From Monocercomonoides exilis (taxonomy: Eukaryota > Preaxostyla > Oxymonadida > Polymastigidae), in assembly GCA_001643675.2 (NCBI GenBank), contig LSRY02000018.1, forward strand, positions 62,001 to 126,000: a stretch of 64,000 nucleotides of DNA. The letters are read 5' to 3'. The position numbers were made by a program, and so were the translations under genes. Of the stretch, positions 32,713 through 45,600 are shown one piece after another. Each line of letters starts with the position of its first letter. Position 1 is the stretch's first letter. A model generated the notes under the pieces. It was not told the DNA's origin. It saw only the letters and a program-made list of their open reading frames with translations, and did no database searches.

Positions 32713-35700
32713 TCAGAAGAAGCTTGTGAAGTCAAATGTTGAGCTCGCTGCTGGATTGGCTGGTGGAGCTTGTTGGTGTGCGGCAGAAGAAGAAGTCTGA
32801 GTTTGTTCTTTTGTTGTATCATTTTGGTTGTTTTGGAAAAATGCAGAGGAAAAAGAAGGAGAAGATGAAGGAGGGGAAGAAGGGGATGAAGAAGGAGATG
32901 AAGAAGAAGGCTGATCAGAAGGGGTGGAAGAGAAGGAGAAAGAAGAAGGAGAAGTGGAAGAAGAAGAAGATGATGATGATGGAGAAGAAGATGGGGGAGG
33001 TGAAGAATGAGGTGTTGAAGAAGAAGGCAATGAAGAAGAAGAAGAAGAATTAGGGGAGTTGAAGAACATATCGAAGGAAGTAGCAGACGAAGAAGAAGGT
33101 GACATTTGAGAGGAATGCTGAGGCTGCTGAGAGGGAAATGAAGAAGAAGAGGAAGAAGAGGAGGAAGAAGAAGAGGAAGAAGGTGATTGCGTTGAAGATG
33201 GTGATTGTGAAGAAGAAGGAAACGAAAAGGAACTTTCAAATGAATTAGTTGATGAAGAAGATGAGGATGAGGGAGAAGAGGAAGAATCAAAAGAAAAAGA
33301 AAAAGAGGAAGAAGACGATGATGAAGCAGAAGAGGAAGCAGAAGCAGAAGAAGAAGATGATGATGATGAATTATTTGAAGGAGTGAATGCAAAAGAGGCT
33401 GAGTTATGAGAGACGAAGCTAACAGCATCATCTGCCTGGTTCTGCTCGATGTTTGTTTCAGAAGGCGGATGAGAAGAAAAAGAAGAAGAAGAAGAGAAAG
33501 GAGAAGGAGAGGTGGAGGGGACTGCAGAGAAGGAAGGAGAAGGAGAGAAGCCTTGGTCGGAATGGAAAGAGGAAGAGGAAGAGGAAGAGGAAGAGGAAGA
33601 AGAGGAGGAAGAAGAAGAAGGAAAAGAAGATGAAGATTGAGAAAATGAAGATCGAGGAGTTATTGTGCTATTGGCAAGGGGAGTTTGGAAGCTGTTTGGA
33701 GAAATAGAAGAAGCAGAAGCAGAAGCAGAAGAAGATGATGATGGAGAGAAAGAGAAAGAGGGAGAAGGAGAAGAAGAAGAAGAAGAAAGAGAAGCAGCAG
33801 CAGAAGAAGAATTCGGCTCAGCCTGTTCTGATTGCGGGGTGGCATTGAAAGAGTTTTGGATCGCATTTTTGTTTGGGCTGCTTCTGCCAAAGGATTCTGT
33901 GTCTGGAGATGCATTTTTGGACTTAGCCAAATCAGTGGCAGACGAATCAAAGGAAGAAAACATGTTGTTGTTATCCATTTTGGTGAATCCTATTTCTGAG
34001 AGTGAAGAAGAAGAATAAGAAGAAGAAGAAGAAAACGAAGAAGAAGATGATGCTGATGACATTTCTGTAAATGCCATCGTTGTATTTTCATTTTCATTCA
34101 CATTCACATCCGCATTCAATCCAAAAGATCCTATCATAAACCCTCCTCTTCCTCCTCCTCTTCCTCCTCCTCCTTCCATCTCCTTCGCACCCTCCAGCAC
34201 CCCATTCTCCATCTCTTCCACCTCTTTCTTCCTCTTCCTCTTCTCTTCTTCTTTCTCCACCACCATCCTCTCTGCCTCTTGAATGTCTCCTCTCAAACGA
34301 GAGCTTTCTGCCCTGAGGTGTTCCAGCGATGCTTTGGATGACTCTAAAGAGAGAGAAAGCGCATAAACAGAGCTGGTCAAACGGCTGATCTCGTCACACT
34401 GGATTTGCACCTGGATGAGAGAAAAAGAAAGAAAGAAAGAAAAAATAAATAAATAAATAAATAAGAGAGAGAGAGAGAAAGAAAGAGAGAGAATAAAAAT
34501 GCGCAAATTGAAGATTTTAATAAACATAGAAATAAATAAATAATATATAAAGATAAAAATACAAGAACATTAAACAGAATAAAGCAAATATTCAAAGTGG
34601 GGTGGAAAAAAAAAGATTTCTCAAACCTTTTTCCTCAATTTCGCTTCTTCTCCTTCTCCTCCTATTCCTCCTATTCCTCCTATTCCTCCTTCTCCTTCTT
34701 TTCGTTCTTCACTAAAATTTGAATGAGATTGCTGTAAATTGAAAGATGTCTGTGGCTCTGAAAATATCTGACCAGAAGAAGCAGAATTGCCTCCAGAGAA
34801 TTGATTCATCGTTCCATTCTCATTTTGTGGAGAAGAAGAAAAGGAAGAAGAAGAAAATGAGGAGGAAGTGAGGGAAGAAGAAGAAGAAGAAGAATAAGGC
34901 TGTTGAGAAACAATCGGCTCATTCTTCTCGAAGCTGAATCCAAACTGAGTCGGCTGCTGTTGCTGTTGCATTTGCATTTGCGGTTGTGTCTGCATTTGTG
35001 GTTGTGATTGTTGTTGTTGTTGCTGTTTCATTTGACTGAACATAAATCCAGCTGTCTCTCCTCCACCACCACCTCCTCCTTCTCCTCCTCTCATCTCTGA
35101 CTTTAAGTGCAGTTCTGTCTGTGTCTGGAAGAACTGGCCAGCTCCAATCGGCTCCCCGTTCATCCCCACCCCGCTTCCTGCCATTGGGCTGTGATCTGCC
35201 CCTGGAGCACCAGCGAATGCAAACTGCGGTTGCTGTGAGTGGACGGCACTGAAGTCGGCATTCGTTGTCGCTGCAGGTGCAGTCATGGTGGGAACCGAAG
35301 AGGAGATAGAAGAAGAAGAAGAAGAAGAAGAAGAGGCTTGGGCAGGAGTAGCAGAAGGTGCGAGTGAAGGTGCAGGTGCAGGTGCAGAAGCCAGTGAAGC
35401 CAAATCAGGGAGACTTTCCAGCAAAGCCGGTGGTATTTGCTGAGGAACCTCGATTCCTGTTTTCTTGAGATTCGACAAAAACACAATTGCCACAAATACA
35501 TCCTTGCTAATTGTTCCATGTTGAGGATTTAACAATTGAAGAATTTGGACAGCATCTCCCAACTGTGAACCATTTTTAATAAGAAAGTCTCGAACTTTCT
35601 CTTCCTTCATAAAGGGAAGTCCAATTGACCCTTGATAAAAAACTGATCTCAACTCTTCAATTTCTGATTGTTGAATTGAAAAAGGATCAGATGGCGGCTT

Positions 35701-36240
35701 GGGCAATGGAGTGATTTGACCAGATTCCGCTTGATACGGAGATGGTCCTGATATAGTCAAATTCTTGGCAAACGATAAATCAAAAGATGAAAAAACAAAT
35801 CAGTAAACAAATTATTTTCATACCGATTGTTGAAATTCAGGCAGTGAAGGATCTTTGGGGAAAAAAAAATATTGCAAATGTTATTTCAAAAAAAAAACAA
35901 AAAAAAAATGCAAAATATTGTCCTTCATAAACAATTAAATCTGACCTCGATAATATCTTATCACATTTGGATCCATTATGTTCATCCCTCTTTGAGCCAT
36001 CGCAATTAATCTCATTGCATAAAAAAAGTCTGGCTTTGATAAAAATGGGGTATCTGGTTGTGCGCTCTGCGACCAGATGTATTTCAAAGCTTCACGAGGC
36101 AAATTTGAAGATTCCAGAAGTAAAGCTTTTGACATAGGGAAAACTCCGCGATCATTCCAAATACCAAAATAATAATTAAAACATTGCTGTTCCTCCGCAG
36201 TGTAAGGGGGACCAGATTCTCTCTTATGAGAAGTCTGCAT
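32713..36240 (-). CDS. Eps15-like EH-domain endocytic protein with Ser-rich tail
   Basis: Exons 36240-35946, 35852-35824 (29 bases), 35763-34627 and 34410-32713 join in phase to 1,052 residues. Intron starts are GTCAGA, GTATGA and GTTTGA. Residues 12-97 match an EH domain (FNYYFGIWNDRGVFPMSKAL ... DTPFLSKPDFFYAMRLIAMA). A second, weaker EH-like region is at about 125-205 (LRSVFYQGSIGLPFMKEEKV ... SKDVFVAIVFLSN). Gln/Pro/Gly-rich linkers follow, then a coiled coil at about 488-560 (EISRLTSSVYALSLSLESSK) and a 470-residue tail dominated by Ser runs. EH domains bind NPF-containing adaptors in clathrin endocytosis, and Eps15/Pan1 share the EH-EH-coil order. ATG at 36240 is the first in frame; an acceptor (GCAATAG) 13 bases upstream means a 5' exon is possible. 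Confidence 0.82.
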
Positions 36241-36539
36241 CAGCAACAAATCTATTGCAAAATAAGTATTTATTATGGGTAAGTTTTTTCAATGAAAAAT
36301 ATCTTCAATCATGAAGATATGATTCATTTATTCGAATGAGATATAAATAAATGGCATAAACATACAAAACGCGTACCAAAATATTCACTAAATATAAACA
36401 ACGGAAGTTCCGTTTCATGATTCTGTTAATATTCACTTCGTAACATCTTGCGAAAAGTGATGTGCGTGAAAAAAGATCAAAAAATATTTTCACAAAAAAT
36501 TTATTTAAATTTTTTTTATTGTTCAAATTCCGAGGAATC

Positions 36540-37560
36540 TTCACATGTTCCAGCTCCTAAAGGATCTGAATCCTCGCTTTCTGATTTAAAAGTTCTTCTT
36601 CAGTATCTTCTTCATCTCTGATTCCAAAAATGTCATTCATATCAGGAATTTCTTCGTTTTCATTAACTTCATCATCATCAACTTCCTATTTAAATTCATC
36701 TTCAGATTGAAAATTGATAACTTTTTCAATGAATTCTCCGAAGGAAATTAAACCTGATCTTTTCACAATGAATGTCGCAGGCACTCCAGGAATAAACCGC
36801 TCTCTCACTCCGTATAATGGAAAAAAAGATCGCAAATGTACCCACATTCCTTCGATAGTGTTCGTATTGGCTTTTGAAACGGGATCAACGTAATGACGTT
36901 TGTGGCAGACGGTTTGGTGTGTATGACCATTTTCTCCTAAGCAAGTGTGTATTTTCCACTCGTCGCTGATTATTGTTGTTCGTTCTTTGATTCGATTTTT
37001 CATCATATGAATTAGTGTCTCTTTTTTTCAATTCGGCACAATGACTCCATATTTTTTTCCTAATTCTTCTTCGCCTTTTCGTTCAACCTCTCCAAATATC
37101 CACATCAATTTTTTCTGCTTTCCTAATTCAAAAAATAGTTATTTTCACAACAAATAAATTAATATTAATGAAAACAAAATTAATATTAGATGGTAAAATC
37201 TTTTTTGTATTTCCGTCTCCTCCATGTGGCTTCATCAATTTCTACTCTTTTGCCTGCCTCTCCAATTTTTTCATTTCTGTGATTTCGATAATTCAACGCT
37301 GTCGACCTTGCAACACTTGTCCAGTACCCAATCGTCATTTGAGACACATTTAACGTCATGCCAATTTGCCAATCTTTGATTTCCAGCTAAAACACAAAAG
37401 AATCATCATCACAGTGGAAATAGGCGATTTTGAAGACTCTAGAGTGGTATTTTTAAAGAAGGAAACATTTTTCTTGCACTTCGGGCACTTCAGGAATCTT
37501 GAATGTCCCCTTCCTTTGCAGATATATTTGTCTTTTTAACAGTGTTGGCAAACTGCAAAA
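36540..37560 (-). pseudogene. Decayed Merlin / IS1016-type DDE transposase
   Basis: Reading 37560 to 36540 on the minus strand: zinc-ribbon remnants (RFLKCPKCKKNVSFF), LEIKDWQIGMTLNVSQMTIG, VEIDEATWRRRKYKK with the first acidic residue, LMWIFGEVERKGEEELGKKY, TTIISDEWKIHTCLGENGH with the second Asp, and HYVDPVSKANTNTIEGMW with the third acidic residue, then an acidic tail. This is the ISXO2/Merlin layout (VEIDES, ISD.W, HTNTIEG). The frame is broken by TAA in the zinc ribbon, a shift near 37385, TAA after KKDFTI, TGA before KKETL and TAG at 36686. I did not find terminal repeats. It is a dead copy. Confidence 0.8.
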
Positions 37561-39075
37561 ACCTCAGGTAAATATTGTTATATCCATTTCCAAGTTGATT
37601 CTTCAGATGAAAATGTCTCATACAGTGCATGACATTCCTTTTTGAATGGTTTTTTCCAAGACATAAAATATTTGATCGACAAAATTTTTGTGATCAAACA
37701 TATTTTTTTATGTGATTTTTTGAAAAAATTATATTTTTCATTTTGTCCAGAGGATGCAAAGCACAGACTAAAAACATAATATTCATAAACCTAGTAAGCA
37801 GTATATTGCAAAAAAATGATCGAAAGAATCAAAAATATTTGGTATGCTTATACTATGCTTATGCCAAATGAATCATTCAAAATGAATTGTATTTTTTAAA
37901 GGGGTGAATTTTTCTGTTTGAGATACGGTCAAATGATTCAAATATGTTTGTTATCAAACTTTTTTTCTTTGCAAATAAAGTTCGGTGAATCACCAAACTT
38001 ATTTTTTTAACGGATCTCGTTTGATCTCATTTTTAATTAAATTTTAATATTGCTTTCTCCATATATTATTCGATTTTATGAAACAAATTATTCAAAGTTG
38101 TGAAACTTATTTTTCGAAATTGTTTAACTTCTTTTTCAAATTTTAAAATAATATAAATTGTATCAAAAAATTTGAAAAAACTGTGTTTATTTTTTGAAAA
38201 ATATGTGATGTCGTAAAACATTTTGTTATTTCATCAATGATGTTTATTTATTGTAATGAAAATCATATTTATTTTAAAATCTGATTTAGTTTTATAATGT
38301 CGAAAGAGAAACAATTTTTTAATGCTTTGTGCATAAAAAGCTTGAAAGTCGGTATTTTCCCACATATAATCACATTTTTAATAATTATAAGTGATTTTTT
38401 CAATGAAAAATATATTTTTTGATCAATAATTTGATTATTTTGATTTTTTGAAAATGTGCTCAAATAATCAAAATAATGTGTATTAATGAAAAAATTGATT
38501 TCGCAAGTGAAAAATGCGTTTTAATGAAAAAATTTTCAAAAATTAAAAGTTTCACCCAAAATTAACAGTTTTTTAAAATTAATTTTTATTTTTTTCTGTG
38601 AAAAGCAACTTCGTTAATAATCACAATCGGATATATTCACAAAAAGATGTGCAAAATCCGATGTGATTATATCCGATTTTGACTGCAAAAATATTAGCAA
38701 TCAACACTTTTGGTTCAATTCTGAATATTTCCATTAAACTTGTTAAAATTCCATCTCCCATATCATATTCAGTCTTTGCCTGAGCAGGATCTCCTGATGA
38801 TATTTGCAGCACTTGACCACTTGAATGAAATACGAAAAGACTTCACTGAAATATAGTGAAAGTTTTTGGAGAGAAACAAGACAGTTTTGCTGTTCTCTGT
38901 TCTGCATAAAGTCGGGATCCATTGAGAGTGTCGATCATCATCCTTTTATGTGATCGGCGATTGTGACTGCGTCACATGGCGTCTCTCTTTTAAAGAAGAA
39001 AAGGAAATGAGAAACGTTAACTCAATAATCTATATATTTGTGCTTTACTGAAGCACTAAATCAAAATCAAAATCA

Positions 39076-39119
<44 letters not shown>

Positions 39120-39602
39120 AAAAAAAGAAAAAAAAGAAAAAAAGAAAAAAGAAAAAATATGAAGATCATTCTTTATGGACTTTCTTCTTTTTTTTGAACA
39201 AAATAATTCTTCATTTTGCATATAAAATTCATATGTGAATCACCACTTCATTTCTGTTCTTAAAGAAAAAGAAAGAAAGAAAGAGAGAGAAAGAGAGAAA
39301 TAACTGAAACTGAATTTTCATGATGTTTCATTTTGGAAAATTCTTATTGCAAAAATCAAAATAAATATCGTGAAAAACGGAAAAGGATGAAAAAAAAAAA
39401 AGAAAAAGAACAGAATATGGGATGCTTGCATGAAAAAGATAAAGAAAATGAAGTGATGCTTGTGAATTGAAATCAAGGAGAAGTATTGACTCCAAATTTG
39501 AAAAGATGTTTGTTCATATTTGAAATGAAATATGAAATGTTTTGAATTTGTAGTGAATGGAAAATTTGTAATCCTGATAAGAATGCATCCAATTTCTCTT
39601 GT
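37561..39602. other. Long AT-rich gap with poly(A) and short inverted repeats
   Basis: Mostly featureless AT-rich DNA. At 38621-38640 and 38663-38682 two 20-base segments are inverted copies (18 of 20 matching). A minus-strand frame of 63 codons at 38621-38812 (MLQISSGDPAQAKTEYDMGD) is protein-like and may be a gene remnant. A run of about 38 A followed by AAAAAG repeats lies at 39080-39157. No other feature is seen. Confidence 0.5.
39080..39157. repeat. Long poly(A) run followed by AAAAAG-type repeats
   Basis: About 38 consecutive A, then A5-A8G units. It is preceded by ATCAAA repeats. It could be the tail of a retroposed sequence or replication slippage; I could not identify a parent transcript next to it. 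Confidence 0.7.
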
Positions 39603-42600
39603 TCATTGTGTCCACACATCGTTTTCTATCAATTCTCTCAATGATTCTTTCACTTCTGCAAATGTGAGTCTTTCATTTGGCTCATCCATCCACATCTTCT
39701 CCATCAGCTCAACCAGATCTTCTCCTTCGATTCCTTCTGCCAGTGGTCGCACTCCATCTCTCATCATCTCCTGCGCTTCTTCTGCATCACACTCGCTCAA
39801 TGGCACTTCTCCTGTTGTCATTTCATGGAGAATCAATCCAAGTGTGAAAACAACTGCTTTTTCAATTCCCTCTTCTCCAGCTTCAGGTGCCTTCCATCGC
39901 TTCATTTCTCCCTTCTCCTTTTCATCCTCTATTTTCTCTGCTAAAACAAATATTTCATTATTTCCTTCCTCAACGAAGATTGAATATGGACATAGCTGTC
40001 TTGCCATCATTTCCACTCTTTCATCTCCAACCGAAATCAAATGCTCAAAAAGTCCTGCAACTGCAATAACAACTTCCTTCCCATCAACAACATCCATTGC
40101 TCTTGTTCCCAGGGTGAAATCACCTTGTACTGAATGAATCACCGAATGCAATGTTTTGATGTTCTTTTTCTCCTTCTCTCGAAATGGCTTCTTGGATGAT
40201 ATCACATTGAATGAATGAGATCGAGGTATTCCAGAAACAAAACCATCCTCAGAAAATGGCAATGAAGATTCCAAATCTGGAAGATCATTTTCATTCAGAA
40301 TTTCATCATTGCACATTGAAGGAGGCTCAGGAAGATCTTCATCGTTTTCAATGAGAAGTGGAATTTGGCTTGTCATCCCTTCCAGCAATGTTGATGGCAT
40401 TTCACTCATCTCAAAGCTCCCCCCATTGTTTTCTCTTCTTCTCTTCTCAATCTTCTCCATTATCTGCTCATTTTCTAATCTCTCTCTTTCAACTTTCTTT
40501 TCAGTTTCCTTCAATTTCCTTCGCTGAACCACAGTCATCACAACAATCACAAATAACAGAATTATAACAATAACAATACACCCAATAAAGGCAAATAAAC
40601 TCCATTCAATTTTATCCTCTCCTTTTGAAATTATTTCATCACCTTTTGGTGGAGTGATGTTTGCATTCTTTAAAATGAATGACTGAGTTGATGATGGAGA
40701 TTCTGCATTCCCAAACAAAATATGCACACTCACTTCCATTTCATCTCCACAGCTGCTGATGAGATCCTTTGCCACACTCCCTTCAATTTCTCTCTCTGAT
40801 AAAAACCCATTTGTATCAAAATCATGTTTTTCAATTTCTTTTTCTTCTCCTTTTCTCTTCACAACCGAGAATGACAGATTGCATGGAACAAAAAGCAATC
40901 CTTTGAATGTCAGCTTCATTCTATCTGTCTCTTCTTTTGCTTCCACACTTTCCAACACAGGAATGAAGAATGACGAATCCCTCTCTGAAACAATCCCTTC
41001 AAAACTGCACACTTCATTCAACATCCAAAGTGATGTGTTATCCTTCCATCCATCTCCTCCTTTCAAACTCATCACATTCAATGTTCCTGAATCTGAACAG
41101 ATGATATTCCTTCTCAATGATTCATATCCTTCAATTGAGGGATTGTTATTCAAAAATTCTCCTTTCTCAATAATCACATTTCCTCCACTCATTGTTATTC
41201 CACCTTCTGGTGAATTCGAGATTGTTGTGTCTTTTATCACCACAGAACTCTTCACAACATCCACAAGAGACCCTTCCCATCTGCACATCTCTTCTCCTGT
41301 ATTCAAATATTCCTCATTTCTTTCCTTTGAACTCCCATCAAAAATGCAACTGTCCATTTTTGCATCCCAACAATTCTCCAATTTCATCAATTTCCCTTTT
41401 GTATTGTTTGAAATGACTCCTCCAATTGTGCAATTTGCCAATTGAATTGTCTTTTTCATTGACAAGCAAGATATCAATGATTCTTCATTTCTTTCAATTG
41501 TGATATTTTCTGTATTAACATTTAAAAGTGTCAAAGATCCACGTTCAAAAACTTTAATAAGTGAATGAGAAATCGTTGAATTGCAAATCGTTAATGAATC
41601 AACAACTGATGGAAGTTGAGAAGAAAGATGTAATGCAGATTCTTGAAGAATTAGATTTGATATTGCACATCCATCAACTTGTAATTCTCCTTCTGCCGTA
41701 TTAATGATGTGAAATGGAATGTTTGCTAATTCAGCATTTCCTTCTTCATTTATATGTTTTGATGAAAAAGAGCAATTCATCACTTCAAGAATCCCTCCTT
41801 CTGGTGAGATCAGTGATTCATGTTGAGAGTTGAAATTTAAATCAAACACAAAGTTCACTCTCACCAATGATACTGTTCCAGTTGTTGTTATCAATGCTTC
41901 CTTTGCTCTTTCAATCTCTGTTTCAACTTCAACTTTGCAAACTTCTCTGCTCTTCGAACTCAGACTCATCTCCTCCAGATTTATCTCTCCACCAATCACA
42001 CTCTCTTCAACAATGAACATCAGACTCATGAAATCTGAAGTCAGATGCATCAGTCCATAATCAATTGAATAACATGGAAGAGAATTTGCTCCACATTGTT
42101 TCTCATCCGATCCATTAACACTGCTCACAACAATTGTGTCACTCTGATGAATCGTCACAAGCCCAATCAGATCTGTGTCTCTTGGAAAGTCACAGCTATC
42201 AATTCCATATATTGCATTGCCACGAGTGTAATATCCCTCTCGAAGATCAAACTGAAATTGGCTTTCATTGATCTGAGATGAGATGTTGAAACATTCAATG
42301 AAAATATCATTCCCAACTTTTGCTGTGTTTGCACTGAACTTCATCCCCACAAATGAAAAATTCAATTCTCCTCTTTCCTTTGTTGCCAAATACACTCCTC
42401 CTCCTCTTCCTGTGCTGTTGCTGCAGCTGCAATGAGTGATTGTTGATTCGATCATCTTCATTGATCCTGATGTACCCAATGTGAAGAATATCGCCCCACC
42501 TTTTTCACTTGTTTCTGCCTTGTCTTCTGTGATGTTGCTCGAATTCACAACCAAACAAATCTTTTTCTCACTCATTGACTCCAAAATGCTTGCTCCATTG

Positions 42601-45600
42601 TCACTTCTCTTCACCCCTGAAAATGATGAATTATCAATATTGAGACTCATTTCTACACCTCCTTCATTTATCTTTGTTGTTAATTCAGATCCTTTGATCA
42701 GAAGAAGACATCCGCCGCTTTCATTCAACGATTCCACTCGAACATTCTTCAACTGGCAAGTAATTCCAGCATCATGAATGGCAAAAATACTGTTTCCAAC
42801 ATTGCACGATTCCATTGACAAATCATTCACTTCCACGCTTCCTCCAATCGCATCCACAAATACACAATCAAATCCATTGTTCACTCCAGCTTCTGAATGG
42901 AATGAACATCCAGTTATCACCAATTCTCCATTTTTGTTGGTAATAATCGTTTTGGCCGAGTTGTCAAATCCAGTTGACAGATGAAGTTGGATATTTATCA
43001 ATTCAAGATGAACGTTATTCACCATGAAATATTCCAGCTGACTTCCAATTGCCTTTTCAAAATTCAGTATCGCTTTCACATTCTCTTCTCCCATCTTCGA
43101 ATCCTTTTTGATCTTATAATTGGACATGTTGAATGAATCTCGAATAATTGTTGATCCTTCAATCTGAATTGTTTTCTTTCCAATCTCCTTTTTCATGTTT
43201 TCCATCCCTTTCCACATTGTGAAGCATGGCTCTTCTTCACTTCCACAACGCGCCACATCAAATCCTTCAGATGAGAAAAATAACTCAAATGAACTGAATG
43301 GAATCAGAAACATAAACAAATCCTTTTCTTGATGATTATTATCACTTCCCACAAACAATGTTTTATCATCTTTCATTGTCAAATAATTGAACTTGAATGA
43401 GTCATTTGTCACAGAAGTATTTAAATCATTTGCCAAAATGAACATGTTCCTCCCATATTCTGCTTTATTCTGATCAAATATCAAATTTCCTGACAACTCA
43501 AACTTTGCATCTCCATCTGCCATTGAAAGCATCATTCCTCCTCCTTTCCCTTCACTTCCACTCGTTGATGATGCGCAGCACTTCTCAAATCTAGTTGATG
43601 AAACATACAATTCAGATGGATTGTCCAACGAAACAGACAGTCCTCCTCCTCCTTTTCCGTTCTCATTCACCTCACATGAAGCGAATGAGCAATTCTCAAC
43701 CCTTATTGTATCTTTCGTTCCATCATCATCAGGACTCACACAAAGGCTTCCACCATCTCCTTTCCCTCTTGTGATATTCTCAAATGAGGTGTTCTTCAAT
43801 GTGGTTGATGAACACCTCTCAACCTGGATTGCTCCACAACTCGGCAGATCACAATTTGTGATCGAGCAATTCTGGATTGTGGCTGAGCTGCTTGTGGCAA
43901 TCTCAATCAATCCACTCACTCCATTTGATATTGTCTGGTTCATAATCACCTCATCCATCAGACACTCACAGCTCCCATTCACAACAATCACATTTCCCAC
44001 AAATCTCACTTCTCCCACATTCCCTCCACAACTCATCCCAACTATCTCCACTTTCCCTCCACTCGCACTCACAAAAGAATAATTCGCAGAATCCACTCCA
44101 CTCCCCATCTTCATCCCGCAATCAGCAAATCTCAATGTGCCTCCTGAAGAATGGATAAATGATGAATGCTCTCCAATCGATCCTCCCAATTCAAACAATA
44201 TCCCTTTCAATGTTGATGAAACGCTGTTCATCACCAGTGCTTCTTGTGTTTTTGTTTCTATTCCTCCAACTTTCAATCCAACATCTTCGTCACAAGAATC
44301 AATCTCATATGACTCCTTATTCAACTCCACTTCTTCATCAAAAGAAAATGTATTTGTCAGTCTGATCATTCTCTCTGAACTCAGATACCGATATTCACTC
44401 GCTTCTTCAATTGTTCTGCATGGGAAATCTTCATATCCACACAGTCTGAATTCACTTCCTTGTTCTCTCCCACTCACATATGCTGGCGATGAAAATGCCC
44501 GAAGAAACACAACAAGTGGAACAATCAGCTCTGTCTTGCCTCTTTCTCTTCCACAAAGTTCACTCAAATCTGCTTTATTCACCTCAACAACTGGATTGAA
44601 TCCAATTGAAGTGCTGTTGATAACAGCTGACAAGTCCTGTGCTTCCACAAACACATTCTTCCCTCCCAATGTTGCCGCACAACCATCAAAACTCGCTGTT
44701 GTGATCTCAAAGTCAAATGAGTCATCAGCCAGATTCAGCATCACCCCTCCTCCATATCCCCTGCATTTGCATTGATTGAACGAAGTTGTCCCTCCGCTGT
44801 GTGATATTGAATCTCCAATCAGAACCTTGCTTGTTGATGACGAAAGTTCCACTTTGATTCCTCCTCCATTTCCATTCACACACTCACATTCCTCAATCGT
44901 TGTGTTCCACACCACAAATGTCTCTCCTTCCTTCACACTTTTAGCCATCACAACACCATCTCCTTCTGTTGTTCGATTCACATTCCGAATTGTTACATTC
45001 CCCAGCAAACTCTCTCCAGATGTTGATTCTTCTGTTGATGGCTCTTCGAACAGAGGTTGAGTCATTGTCATATTTTCTATCTCAACATCACTCATCCTCA
45101 ACTGAGACAGCGCAATCACAAATATCGATGCTGTTATTTCACTCTCTCCATTAACACTTGACAAGATCACCACATCCTCCAATGATAGTAACCCACTCCC
45201 ATCAGACACCACAAACACACTCGGTGAAGAATCTCTTGTCGCGTTGTGATCAATTCCCACATGCCCCACCTCCAGCTGCCCGCTTGCAACACTGAACAGC
45301 GTTGTTGAAGATAATGAAAGTGATTTTGTTCCAATCATACTTTCCTCTCTTCCATTTCCCACAACACAAATTATCTTATCTTCGATGTTAATTGTTGAGA
45401 TTTCGCTTTGATGATTCCCATCCAGCACTGTGATTGAAGTGCTCAGCTGCGCTATGCTCGACTCCACTGCATGCCCCACTGTGAGGCAAGGAGCAGATTC
45501 ATTCATCCCACACAAAGCATTCGAGTCGCTTCCTCTCACCCCAACATACCGATCCTTCATCCCTTCCTTCAACCAATCCTTCTTTTCAATGTGCTCATAT

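Noticed and set aside
32640-33431. 263-codon minus-strand Leu/His-rich frame
   Set aside because: Out-of-frame shadow of the Ser-rich tail of the EH protein.
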